Shown: positions 52,601 through 64,000 of the stretch, in pieces
Numbering within the stretch: position 1 is the first letter of the stretch
Layout of the letters: every line of letters starts with the position of its first letter
Assembly (NCBI GenBank): GCA_013396655.1
Contig: WBMV01004761.1
Span: 1,124,088-1,188,087 of the forward strand
Length of the DNA stretch: 64,000 bases
Direction of reading: 5' to 3'
Source: Campylorhamphus procurvoides
Lineage: Eukaryota > Chordata > Aves > Passeriformes > Dendrocolaptidae
Notes under the pieces: generated by a model
The model's database searches: none
Told to the model about the DNA's origin: nothing
The model's input: the letters and a program-made list of their open reading frames with translations, nothing else
Translations under genes and position numbers: made by a program

Positions 52601-54794
52601 GGTCAATATACCTGGAACAGAGGAAAATGTCCCCAATTCAGTGATCATTTGATCAATACTAAACAGACACCTAGACTTTTTCTAAAGACAGAATATCACT
52701 AAATCATAATTTTATATCTGAAATCAGTAATAAACACTATTTTCACCTTGAATTTTCTTCCTTTGAAGGTTAAAGGTACAGATGTATTTTGGCATTAGTT
52801 TTCCAGATCAACCTATTGAGAGCTATTCTATAAGCCCTAAAGAAGGAGGGAATGAAAATAGTATGAAAACGATTCCCATTTGTGACAAGGAAAATGGCTG
52901 TGTGCAACTTTGTTCTCATTTCAGTCACCTTCTATAATCACACAGTAGCTTGGTTAGAGAAACAAATTGTTACCTTGGTGGGTTACTGTTACCCGTTTGG
53001 TTAAAGAGTGAAGTATAAAATTATTGCTTTGGTATCAGAAACATTTGCTAATAGAGAAACCTTTTTAAAAGCAAATTTTCTTAATGCCTAGAAAGGCAGT
53101 CTGACACATGACAATAGCAAGACGTCAAACAAAACTTTAACAATACAAATACTCCTTTCTGAAACTGAAAGCACAGTCATGCTTTTTGTGAAACGCTGTG
53201 CTCCTTCAGCCCTTGCAAGCCACTGGAAAGAAATTTGTCTGATTGTTTCCCAACATCTCCTGAAATAATTCCTTGATGATAAATGGTAAGAGCTTTGATT
53301 GCTGTATAATTAAAAGGATAATAAAAAAGACAACTGGAAAAGCCACTTGGGAAAAGAACATACCCATACAAAGAACATACAACATAGTAACAAAGAACAT
53401 TGAAAACTCCTCATTAAAGACCTCTTTACACATCCCCATGCAAACACTGAATGGTCAAGCACATGCATTTTAAACTTAGGAAAAAAAAAATCTAAAAATC
53501 CTACAGTTTGGACTAGTGGCTTACAGTCCTCTAAGCTCAAAGCATCAGTATAGTTATAGAAGAAATTTTCTTTCATGAAAAACAGTGCCTTGAATGCAAG
53601 ACAATTATTTCCACACACATGGAATATGCCTAAATTGTTAAATCTCTATTTTGCTGTATTGACATGCAATAGTATGAACATATTCCAATGCCACTCAAAG
53701 AAAATAACTTACTGATAAGTTAATTAAAAAGCTGACTTTACCTCATGTAGTGTGTTCAAGTTCCTGGGATTGTGTACATTGAAATTTTGAAAAGAAATGT
53801 GCCTTACATGACAATATGGATAATTGATCTGCAAAAACTCTCTTGAAGTTTATTAGGAAGAAATGAATAACCTGATGGATAATGAGGTGCATTGTGGTTC
53901 CTTGCAGCAGGTCTTTTGTTGAAAGCACTGAGCAGAGGCATCTCAGAACACACCTCAAATAGCTCACAATGGAAAATTAACTTTCCTTATTCTCCCTGCA
54001 GCTGCCTTACATTAGTGAACCTAAAATAAGCCCACCAGGAGTTCATTACATGTTAGAAGTCTATACTGAAGGGACACAGTCATCAGCAAAACCTGCAAAC
54101 AGACCACCAGTCTTCTATCTCTCTGACATACCAGTGGGCTCAAGAACTGCTGGAAAACCTTCACCTCTGACCACTGGAGTTAAATTTGTATGTCTGTGAA
54201 GCAGTAACACCTTAGTGTTGCAAAGCACATGGTACTAATACAATCTCCCAGGATTTAGATCTTCTTTTAGAATAACTGAAACAGCCATGTCCCTGGGAGC
54301 TAGGAGAGCAGCACCTAGTAGCCCACAACCTACAGACAAAAGCTCTGAAGCACCACATAACAACCTATGGTTGTACCTTAACAGTGTGGTCATGGCTCCC
54401 TCAACACTCCCAAGTACACACTTAGGTGTATCAGCCCCGAGCACACACATACACATGTGCCTAAGAACACAGATGCAATTCTGAGAACAAGAAAAGTCAG
54501 ATTTAAAATATTAATATGGAATATTTTGCCCAGAATCAGAAGTAATAATTTCCATTACATCATCACTGGAACTATACTTCAGTTGCTTTCATCTCTCCTG
54601 TGTAGACCAAGAGAAAAGTCTCCTCTCCTGAAGAAAGAAGGCAGTGTATCATACAAGTTCCTAGCTTCAAGGGGAAGGAGCATCACTGACAGAACGAGAA
54701 CAATAAATCAACTAAAACTTTCAGAAGTTAAGAAGTCATCACAAACTTTCACTTTCTAGTTTTTAGCTTTGATAAAAGGAGCATGATGAATTTT

Positions 54795-55895
54795 TTAACC
54801 CAGATCTTAGCAAGGTGTTTGACACAGTTGCCTCCTTATGTAAAAATTGATGAAATGTAGATAACTGGATTATTAGTGGGCGCAAAAACTGCCTGTTTGA
54901 ATAGGTGGGATTCAGTAATACAAAATCCAACTCCCAGGAGGTGAAGTGGTTGACTACTTGTTTACCTTAGAAATCAATACTGGATCAATATTGTTTAAAG
55001 ACTTCATTGATGAATGAGAGAAGGGGGGGAAAATGCAGTCTCAGCAATTATACAGACTTCCAGTTTGGAGGAGTGGATGTTATACTGGAGGTCTGAGGAA
55101 TTTTGGCAGGCTGAAGAAACGTGCTCATGAAGTTCAAAGGCAAACACAAACTCCTGCACCTGACACACAGCAACTCTGTGCAAAAGTGTAGATTTGGCAC
55201 TGAAGTGCCTGGAAAGCAGCTCTGCACAAAGTGGTCTGGGGGTCCTGGTGGACAAGCTGAACATGAGTCAGCAGCATACCCTCATGTGAAGATACCAAAT
55301 CATATATTGGGCTGCACCAGCAACAGCATAGCCATACAGGTCAAGCAAGTCATTATTCCCTCTATCAGGCACTTGTGAGACTGCATCTCAAATACTGCAA
55401 CCAGTTAGGGACTCCTCAAACCAAGAGAGATACCAGCACAGTGGTGCAGCTCCAGCAGAGTGCCACTGAGACTGCCAGGGACTACAGCACACAGCATATG
55501 GGGAGAAAGATTTCCCAGCTTTAAGGAAAGGCAGCTGAGGAGGACGATATTGAAATATACAATGCCTCTGAGAATTCTCTAGAGGTAAGAAGAATCTGTA
55601 GAGGAGACTGAGCCAGATTTCTTAGAGGCATACAGCAGAAAGACAAAGGGTAACAATCAGTGTGCAACAATGGAAATTTCAGCTATATAAGGAAAATACT
55701 TGTTCTTCTCCTCAGGGTGGTCAAACACTGCAACAGGAGCCCATAAATATTGGAGATCTCCAACCTTCAATCTTGAAAGCATTCAAAGCTCCACTACACA
55801 AAGCCCTGAGCAACCTCTTATATGTGGTCCTACTTCAAGCAGATGGTTGGACCAGACTGCCTCTACTTCCAACCTAAGTTTTTCTATGCTTCTAA
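54795..55895 (+). mobile_element. Diverged CR1 LINE fragment, RT region to 3' end, sense orientation
   Basis: This roughly 1.1-kb block starts with a recognisable RT palm block (DLSKVFDTVAS at about 54800-54835). It passes through the CR1 region encoding GPGGQAEHE-like residues (about 55230) and ends with the 3' landmarks AGGGTGGTCAAACACTGCAA and GACTGCCTCTACTTCCAACC. It carries many stops and frame changes and is more diverged than the copies at 6838 and 46396. The outer limits are approximate. Confidence 0.8.
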
Positions 55896-58800
55896 CACCA
55901 ACACTACACCGAAGTCCTTCCTTTTTTAAAAAAAGTGTCCCTAGAAAAACTGTGAAGGCCTTTTTGGACAGAAGTCCAATATGGTCAAGAACTTCCATAA
56001 AGCATTTTTAAATGGATTTCACTCTTCAATTCAAGTGCAGAGCTTTTGTAAGCTAAAAGTTTCACTTGCTCTGTATGCCTTCAGTACAAAATTCTACCAT
56101 AATGATGGTGAATATGGATGTCCTCCAGAAATATTCACTTTCACACTAGCTACTAACCTTCAAAAAAACTTTTCTAAAATCTTTTTTTTTTTAAGGCCAT
56201 CACATGGTCATTCACCCCAAACTACTTTTAGAACCAGAAGTTCTAAGAAATCAATTACATGCAGTCAAAGATACAAAAACGAACTAGTATGCAAGACAGG
56301 AAAAAGCCAAAAGAGCAGTCTCTTCTACTTTGCAGTAATCCTCAGCCAAGAGTTTTCACAACACAAAGTCAATCTTTATAGGTTTTAAATAGATAGGTAA
56401 ATATATAACTTACAATTATATATTATATAAAGGATATATTCAATTTTCAGTTACCACTCTTCTACATTGCTGATATCAGTGAGGTCACAACAGCATGCTC
56501 AGATCTTCTCTCAGGCATTTTTTTTCAATCTAAACTCACACTAATATCACATCAATTAAGTTCGGAAAACTCTGGAAAAAATACTCCATCCTTGAACAGA
56601 GGGAAAAATCAGCTTTAAAACACAGGTTGATAGGTTTGCTAAAATTAGCAGGCAAGACACCAGCCTGTAATAGCATGGAACTAGACCCAGTGACCCAGGA
56701 ACACAGGCTTGGAGGGGTCCTCCTAAGAAAGATTTCTGGGTGCATCAGGCACACCAGTAAATCCAAACCTAAAGTCTGTGCATCTACCACTCCTTTGAGG
56801 AGTTTTGCTTTGCCCAACATTAAAGTGGACTCTCACATTTCATCAGCTGCCTTCAAAAGAGGGTGAAGGAGCAATGTTGTGACACTTCTGTGTATTACTG
56901 AGCTCCAATTGGTTGATGCTGTACTCCTTTTGGTGACCATTTCCAAAACTGTACCAAAAAGGTCCCTTTAAAAAAAAAAGAAAAGAAAAAAAAAGAAAAG
57001 AAGTGTTCTGCTCACACAGATGGTAAATGCAGAAAATCAAACTGTTGGAGCTATAACATTGCCAACAAGTGAGAACACGAGATGTGAAAGGAACACCCAG
57101 AGTTACTGGAGAGCTATCACAGGAATTTAGGCCCACAAAGCAAGTCTGTTACTGAGATCAGAATTCCCAACAGGTTCCAATAAGAAGCAGATTTTTGTTT
57201 CTGAGGCACCATTTGTTTTCAATTACAGCCATCTACACCTTCTGGTAACGTTCTTCTGAGATGAGACCTTGTACCTGATAATATCCATCTTCAGACAAGA
57301 GCTATGACAGACTTACTGAAGCCAGGATATTCCAGGAAATTAATCTTTCTCTAGGTTTCCTTCTGTTCAGCACCTTATTCTTCAAAAAAAAAAAAAAAGA
57401 TATCTGCAAAAAAAATTAATTTCCTGCTTCCCTAAATATCATTGCTACGACGATCCTAAGAAAACAGGCAAGAACATATCTTGATGACAATCTGGAAAAG
57501 TTGCATACATAAACAAAGCAGGAAAAAAAATTGACAGAGGATGGCAAAACAGAAGCACTATAGAGGCAAACCTCCTTTAGGAGCTTATTTAGGTGTTAGA
57601 GGTTGGGTTCTGCCCTGGCTCTCACCAGTCCTCGACAGCTCTGCATAGCAGCAGTGTCCACATCAGCATACCAACCACACTGGAAACAGATGACTCCACT
57701 TTCTAGGAGTGGAAACAAAAAAGGCCATTCCAAAATTATCTGGGCAGACTCACGTAACATACAAGATCACAAGACACCCAAAGAGGAACTGAAACAGGAA
57801 CTACCCCCTTTACTCTGTGCCGATTGTAGAGACTTGACCTCTGAACGATCTTTGAGCCCTGTAAATTGTCCTAATAGTCATACATAAAAACTACTGCTGG
57901 TAATCATTTCAACAGCTGTATCTAAATATCCTCATTCTGCTGCATTTGATATGACTGCTTTGGTTTGTGAAACAGACTATTTCCTCTCCCTCTCCTGCTC
58001 CTATGCCTGGCTCCTCTGGAGGTTGTAGGCTCGTTTTCTCATGACTCCAGAAAGCCAGATTTCCATTCTCCCACTCTATTTTTAAGCTGGTTGAAACAGC
58101 TTAATCTTCCTGTGATCTCAAAGACCAACAGATCCAGCTACCTGAAAAAGTCTCTTGACAGTTAGAGGATACTCCTTGGGCTGAGAATGGTCACATGAAC
58201 AACAAAGCCCACATGGGCTAACACTGTGCACAGGTTAGCACTGGAAGCATTCAGAGGCACTTAGGATAGCAGATAACAGATGACTGCTTTTTTTGGTCTG
58301 AAGTTGCTTCCTCTGCATCTGGGATGATGTCTCATGCAAACAGGTAGAGATTTTGGTGAAGCATGACATACTGTAGGTACTCTCTAGAAAAACTGTGAGC
58401 ATCATAGCCCAGCAACAATCATAGTAGCACAGAAGCATATCAGTTTATCATCATCACTTGTCTTAAAAGAGAAAACCTTTATCCCTAGAGATTATTCCAG
58501 GAATAATGGAAAATAAGTCTTGTCTAGAGGCCGTCACAAGCCTTCTGAGCAAAGCTTTAGATTATTTGAGAGAAGACAGGTTTTTGCCCTCTTTCTCAGG
58601 CACATTTTTTTTCTCTGAAGAGTATTTCACTACCCAATTTGGTCAACTCGCCTTTATCACAACAGAAAGAAAAATTCCTTGAGAATGGTTGTGTGCAGAG
58701 GGAGGGAGAAAAAAAGAAAGACATGCAACATACTCTACAGGAATCAGTACTGATAAGACAAGAATTGTCTAGTCTCTTTGTACTCGTGCTGTACACTGCA

Positions 58801-60283
58801 CTTGGTGGGTCTAAGCTGAGACACCAGCTGATGAGGATTAGCAGTCTTGCTGGTTTGGATGGGAAGGAGCAGAAAGAAACCTGATGATTTTACTGCCAAT
58901 TTCTCCTTCATATTAGTCACTTCAATAACCCTTGCTTCTCTCACACACATGAAACCAGACTCAGAGTACTATGAAATACTAATATTGCGTAGCAATTTCT
59001 CTGTCTGTCAAGACTATGGATTACTTGTTTCTAAAGCCCACCCTGATCTACCTTCTACCTTTCTCAAAGAACATACTGTCTTAGGGTTTAGAACTCCAAG
59101 GGAATTCAGGTAAATTTCTCTTCCTATTACAAAAGACATACAGCAACCTAGTTGAGCTTGTGGATCCACAGTTAGATGAACAAGGACAACAGTAAAAAGA
59201 ATTGGAAGGGCTTAAGATGAAAAAAAAATGATAAAGAGATTACAAGACAACATCAAACAACATTGGCAGTGCCCAGTGATCTCTACTCTCAGATCCAGCT
59301 TTGCAATTTAGTGGCAGGATGTACTTATGAGTACTCAGGTGCAGAATTCTAATCACACACCACCCTTCCATGTTCATTTTTACAGTTTTGAACACAGGAA
59401 AGCACAGTTTATTTCCTAGTCCTGATTATCTTGCTCTGTAGACTAGAAATGAGACAGACTGCACCCTTCTTGCAGCTCTCCAAAAGCAAGGCTTGTTACA
59501 GGATAGAAACAGTTTTTGCCATCAATTTCACTTGAAACTGGAAGGATAACAGATACTGCAGACACCTAAAAGTGTTCAGCTTCAACTTCATTGCCACCCT
59601 TCTGTGCACTTCCCTACTCCCATACGAAATGCACCCTTGAAAGAAGTTAAGGTCAAACATATCAATAAAAACAACATCACAGAGAAATTTCAGACTCACT
59701 TCAGGTGGGTAATGTATTTCCATTACCAAAGACTGGCTAAGTCACCCGCTACTGAAGAGGCAGAGCAAATTCTCCAACAAAGTTTCCTTGCTAGCTATGA
59801 TGGTTAGATACAATCCTGAACCTCAAACACAAGCCAGCAGAAGTATCCATTGTAGCACAGCCATTCACACTTATTTTAAAACAGAAAACATATTGCAAAT
59901 AGAGGAAACCAGAACTCAACACAAGTACCCAATTTTACTCTCCTCAGTTACATGTGGTGTTCAAATTCTATGCCAGATTCTATTCTAGGCTAAACTGAAA
60001 AAGTCAGTGTAAATTAAGAATAATTCCTCTGAAATTAGTACACCACTGTCATTCTAAGGAAAATAACAGCTGACTGATGTTGTGGGATATTCTGTTCAGG
60101 TGAGGAGATCTGGCTCATAAGTAAAACAAGTTTAAAAATTCACTGAAATCTGACAGTTTAAACAAGAAGCTCTTTTTAAAAAGTAAAATCTATCGAAGTA
60201 TGACTTTGCTGAAAACATTTGCAAGGAGCAAGTTTTTATAAATTAACATACTGGACTTCTTTGAAAGCAAAGAAAACACTTAC

Positions 60284-60572
60284 TGTGGTTGCATTTGCTG
60301 AGGTAACCCAACAGGAGGCTTCTGCTTGATGGTGAATGCCACCTGAGTCATAGGGCCAACCTTTGGTGGGACCTGCACCTTCTGAGAGAAAGTCTGCTGG
60401 GCAGCCTGCTGGGGTATGGGCCATGGGGGAACAACAGGGCTCCGGCCTCCAGTGGAAGTTGTGTCTTGCATGACTGTATCCTCACAGGAATTACCTTTTG
60501 TTCCTGGTTTACACACACAAAGCTGAGGTCGCAGGCACATCCCTCCATTCTGGCACGGTGGTGCACAGTTAG
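60284..60572 (-). CDS. LTBP1: LTBP1 internal exon: N-terminal EGF-like domain plus Pro/Gln-rich linker
   Basis: Latent TGF-beta binding protein 1 is a secreted matrix glycoprotein that disulfide-bonds to the TGF-beta propeptide and tethers the latent cytokine to fibrillin and fibronectin. This 289-nt exon gives 95 full codons. It opens with an EGF-like module whose six cysteines are spaced C-x3-C-x5-C-x5-C-x1-C-x8-C and which contains CQNGGMCLRPQLCVCKPGTK, closely matching LTBP1 as I remember it. A Pro/Gln-rich linker ending GLPQQMQP follows. The acceptor is TTTTCTTAG directly before 60572 and the donor is GTAAGTG directly after 60284. The exon enters with two bases of a codon and leaves with two (CA), which the next exon completes to Gln. 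This part belongs only to the long isoform. Nothing is broken. The alternative, another LTBP or fibrillin paralogue, is unlikely because the linker also matches LTBP1. Confidence 0.95.
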
Positions 60573-63500
60573 CTAAGAAAAGACATTTTAAAAAGTACCT
60601 GTGAAACAAAGCATGAAGGAAAATGCAAACCCTCCCCATCATAAAAAAGGGCATTAATTGTTAGTGTTAATTGGAGCAGAACAGGGCAACACTGCTAAGC
60701 TCCATAAAACAAGGTGGTATAGCCTTTACTGCTTTCCTACATAAGACATGCACAACATTAGAACAACTTTGAAAAATACAATGCTGTTGATCTAAAAAAT
60801 AGGAAATGCATAAGTTAAATCAAGAAATATAGCATTATTTCAACTCTTCCTGTTAGTGATCTTTTGGCACTCTCCTTTCTTCCCAGCATCCTTCCTCCTC
60901 ATACTTTAACAACCTAAACTACATTCAGTGAAACAATATTAAACAGAGCATAGAATATTATTACTGATCCAGACTTGGATTCATTCTATTACTATTTTAA
61001 AATCAGATACCACATACGTAGCTAGAATGAATCCCTACAGTTACACTACAGACCACTGAAATGAGGCAGAGAGGCATGAAGCAATTCAACCTTTCCCTTG
61101 CTAAAACCCAAAAGACATTGCCTCCACTGCCACCACCTTAACAGCATAAAAAAGACACATGAACTGTTGCTACAAAGGCATTGCTACACCTCGGGTGGGG
61201 ATTACATTCTTTGGAGAAACAGACAGGTGCTTGTGATTATCCCAAGCCAGCTTCTATACGTTCTTTGTACTATCAATGAAAAGGGGTCAGATTCTTCAGG
61301 AGACAATTCACCTTTGGATAGGATTAATTACACTGCTTTGTGTTGCTCTATCTAGTGACTACAGAGGGAGCCTTAATAATCAGCCTAGACTCAACACCCA
61401 GGCCGTAGACCTAGCGAGTGCAGGATCAACTCACGCCAAATGAATAAGAAACGAAAAGCAGTTGCTGATCATATGTACACATAATACTGCAAAAGCATGC
61501 CTAATGTGAGGATTTATTTTGGATGCTTAAATTTACAATGCTATTGTATTTTGAGAATGCTAAAATCTAAAATAACAAAGATGGAAAAGCAAATTAATTC
61601 TTATATCCAGAGGATAGAGCTTAACTTCAAAATATAACCATCAAAATCATTTCTTCATTAGTCCCATTTAAGATGACATACACTGAAGCATTTATATAAA
61701 AATAAGCTGAGCTACCTTTCTTTAACAAAGTATATTTTTAATATTCTTAAAGATCTTTTAACATAGACAAAACGATATGCAAGATTATAAAGTTTTTACT
61801 AAAATAGTAAATCATACCTTAAACCCTAACATGGGATTCTGCATCATATTCAGATACACCCAATTGCATAATTTTTATTTTTTTTTTAAGTCAGTCCACA
61901 GCCCTGGTCCAAATAAATTAGAGCACTTGGCACTTCATTCAAGTTTTCATATGGACATTTATATATAAAAAAAAATGCACAATGAAAAAACATATTAGGA
62001 TGGAACTGTGTAAATTTGGGGGACTAGTTTGTCAACTGACAGCACCCTCTGATACAGATGCATCATGGGATACCAACTATATATGGCACCAAAATTGCCC
62101 TACAACTTGAACCTGAGTTTTGTATGAGGTTGTTCTTACATATACTTTCCCCTCCATGTGTTGCTTAGAAACTTATCTTCTTTTCAATACTATTTAGCTA
62201 GGCTACCTTAATCGCATATTATGCATCTCCCTGGCAACACAAAAGTAATCATTTGCTTACTTATGTTTGTTTACTTTTAAGACTGTATCTAGTCTTTGAC
62301 TCCTGGAAGATAGAAGACCATTTTCACTGTAAAATTGAGTGGGGATTTGCCACAAGCATATGGTTTGATATATCAGCCAAGTCTTCCTCATGCTTTCTTT
62401 CTAAGACTTTGATTTTGCTACAAAGAGTAAAAATTTGCTTATATGCACATTACTGAAATTAATCGTATCTTGGAAAATAGATTGAGGAGCCTAATATTCT
62501 AATTAAGTTTAACTGGCTCTGGAGAGACTTTCAAGACAGAACAGTGATCCCCATCATCTGGGTTATCTGTAGAAAACATGCAAAGATGACAGTGAAAGAG
62601 TTTGGGCACACTTGGGAGTGCTTAAGAAAAACACCAGATAAAAAATGCTTTAAAAAAATGGTAATAATGCCTTAAGATTTTTATATATTTGTAGATTTCT
62701 AATATAGCTGTATAGTTTCTCACACTTGAGGCAGCAACTAACAGTTTCTATATCCCTTTCTCATGGTTTGTGCGACATTCTTGAAATTCTGTTAAACAGC
62801 CTTTTCAAGGAAAAAGATTTCAGCAAGGGCATCTTGTCTGGGACACACGCACCTGGAAGACATGACTGTAGTCAAAGCAAGATAGAAGGCCCAAAACCCT
62901 TGGAGGGGCTCCAGTGGGGCAATTCTGAGGGTGGTACCAAGGGCAAAAGGTTTTCAGGTTGGATGCACCCATTAGAGATGATAATTAAGTAGTACTATAA
63001 ATTTGCAAGAACACTATACTGCATGTGCACATATGTACTCCATGCACCAGAAAGCTTTCATTAAAGAACTGCTCCCTGTCTACACTAATACTGTCTCCAA
63101 AGCTTTTTCCCCTCAGTTTTAGGCAACAGGACTTTCAAAAGTCCCATTTTTACAACATTAAAGAAACATTCATAGTGAATATGTATTTCTGGGGATTTAT
63201 GGACATGCACCTGTATTAACCTCTGAGCTTCTCAACAAGTTATTTATAAAACAAAGACTGAATACAGAAGTAAGCTAACAAGACCAACCCAAAAGTCAAT
63301 ATGACAAAATATGTACTCTGCTAGGACAACGATCATGACATATTTCCTCTCAAAAGTGAAATAGCAACCTACCCATACACAAGAGACAACCCTGAAAACC
63401 CTTTTTCCTGCAGTTAAGAACCAAAGGCTTCGGAAGCCTAAGACAACTTAAGTCTCTACTTATCAAAGTGCACTTAAGGTTGCAGTGAATTTAAAACAAT

Positions 63501-64000
63501 GAAGCTGAAAACAGAACCTGTTCTTCAGTTACCTCATCTATTTTACCCAAATTGACATGCAGATTCTTACTGACAGCAATGCAAGTCCTGAAAGTTGGTA
63601 TACATATGACATATACACAAAGCATATGCTCTGCAGGAAAAACTAGCATTAGTCTAACTAATGCTAAGCAAGCATCATGAGATCCAGCAACTCTGTTATA
63701 GAAGACAGTTTGCCTCAGATCATATGAAAAATGACAACAGGTTAAAAAAAAAGATCTATTAGATCTTCACAGCAGTGAACCCTTTGACTGAAATCCTTCA
63801 TTAATATTGTGTAATTGAATATCACAAAACTGATAAAAGATCACATTTTCAGGGAAGAATTAAAATGAAGATTTTAATTTACATAATACAGTAGTTTAGT
63901 TTTAAAAATATCCAAGACAGCTTCAGTGTGCCAAATGAATGACCTAATTATTTTGTTTGAAGACAATAATGGCACACAAATGAAAACACCAGTATTTTCC
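60573..64000 (-). other. LTBP1: LTBP1 intron upstream of the EGF exon (partial)
   Basis: The intron ends with the acceptor TTTTCTTAG before 60572 and extends beyond the window. The earlier LTBP1 exons, including the long-isoform start, must lie beyond 64000. I recognise no repeat family here. Small features only: poly-T at about 61878, a 10-bp-arm hairpin at 63644-63666, and AT-rich stretches. Confidence 0.8.
63644..63666. repeat. Small inverted repeat, 10-bp arms with 3-nt loop
   Basis: TAGCATTAGT at 63644-63653 pairs exactly with ACTAATGCTA at 63657-63666. It is probably a chance or template-switch hairpin in intron sequence. Confidence 0.9.

Larger units (their letters stand above)
26819..60283 (-). 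other. LTBP1: LTBP1 intron between EGF exon and linker exon
   Basis: This is about 33.5 kb, bounded by donor GTAAGTG at 60283 and acceptor CAG at 26819. It holds the long CR1 remnant (28930-31080), CR1 fragments at 46396-46622 and 54795-55895, and the perfect inverted repeat at 45294-45352. In 26819-28929, 31081-45293, 45353-46395, 46623-54794 and 55896-60283 I recognise no exon, RNA gene or named repeat, only AT-rich sequence with scattered homopolymers. The longest frame there (27136-27576, plus strand) is Ser/Pro/Leu-rich and looks spurious. Confidence 0.85.

Noticed and set aside
56536..56820. Minus-strand open frame of 94 codons as an exon
   Set aside because: It has no homology, no phased splice sites and no cysteine-rich LTBP1 character. 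The known flanking LTBP1 exons already join in phase without it.
56968..57003. A-rich tract with AAAAG units as a retroposon tail
   Set aside because: No retroposed gene or SINE body is recognisable on either side. It is best treated as simple low-complexity sequence.

Overview
The window looks like avian genomic DNA. It is AT-rich and intron-like, it carries several CR1-type LINE fragments, and it has two copies of an ERVL-like LTR that I associate from memory with songbird and other Neoavian genomes. The only protein-coding gene I can support is LTBP1 (latent TGF-beta binding protein 1), on the minus strand and running from high to low coordinates. The window holds three internal exons with long introns; both gene ends lie outside.

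LTBP1 layout in transcription order: intron sequence (64000-60573); an exon with the N-terminal EGF-like domain and a Pro/Gln-rich linker (60572-60284); a 33.5 kb intron (60283-26819); a 58-codon linker exon (26818-26643); a 15.6 kb intron (26642-11038); an exon shared by both isoforms (11037-10870); and the start of the next intron (10869-1). All boundaries have canonical AG and GT sites. The phases fit: the first exon ends with two bases of a Gln codon completed by the second, and the second ends with one base completed to Leu by the third.

The most informative place is the third exon. Read upstream through its long-isoform acceptor, the same frame stays open to an ATG at 11092. It encodes a hydrophobic N-terminus very like that of the known short isoform (LTBP1S). 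The pyrimidine tract of the long-isoform 3' splice site is therefore also the signal-peptide coding sequence of the short isoform. A TATA-like element lies about 270 bp upstream of this ATG, and the inferred leader contains two upstream ORFs, one overlapping the real start.

The rest is intronic and repeat-derived: an ERVL-like LTR pair at 176-2406, a probable hAT-type MITE at 2530-2820, and CR1 fragments at 6838-7207, 13430-14015, 17280-17900 (nested), 28930-31080 (about 2.1 kb, with a broken reverse transcriptase), 46396-46622 and 54795-55895. There is also an unexplained perfect 26-bp inverted repeat at 45294-45352. I saw no CRISPR array, operon, tRNA or rRNA gene, and no convincing undescribed multi-gene system.
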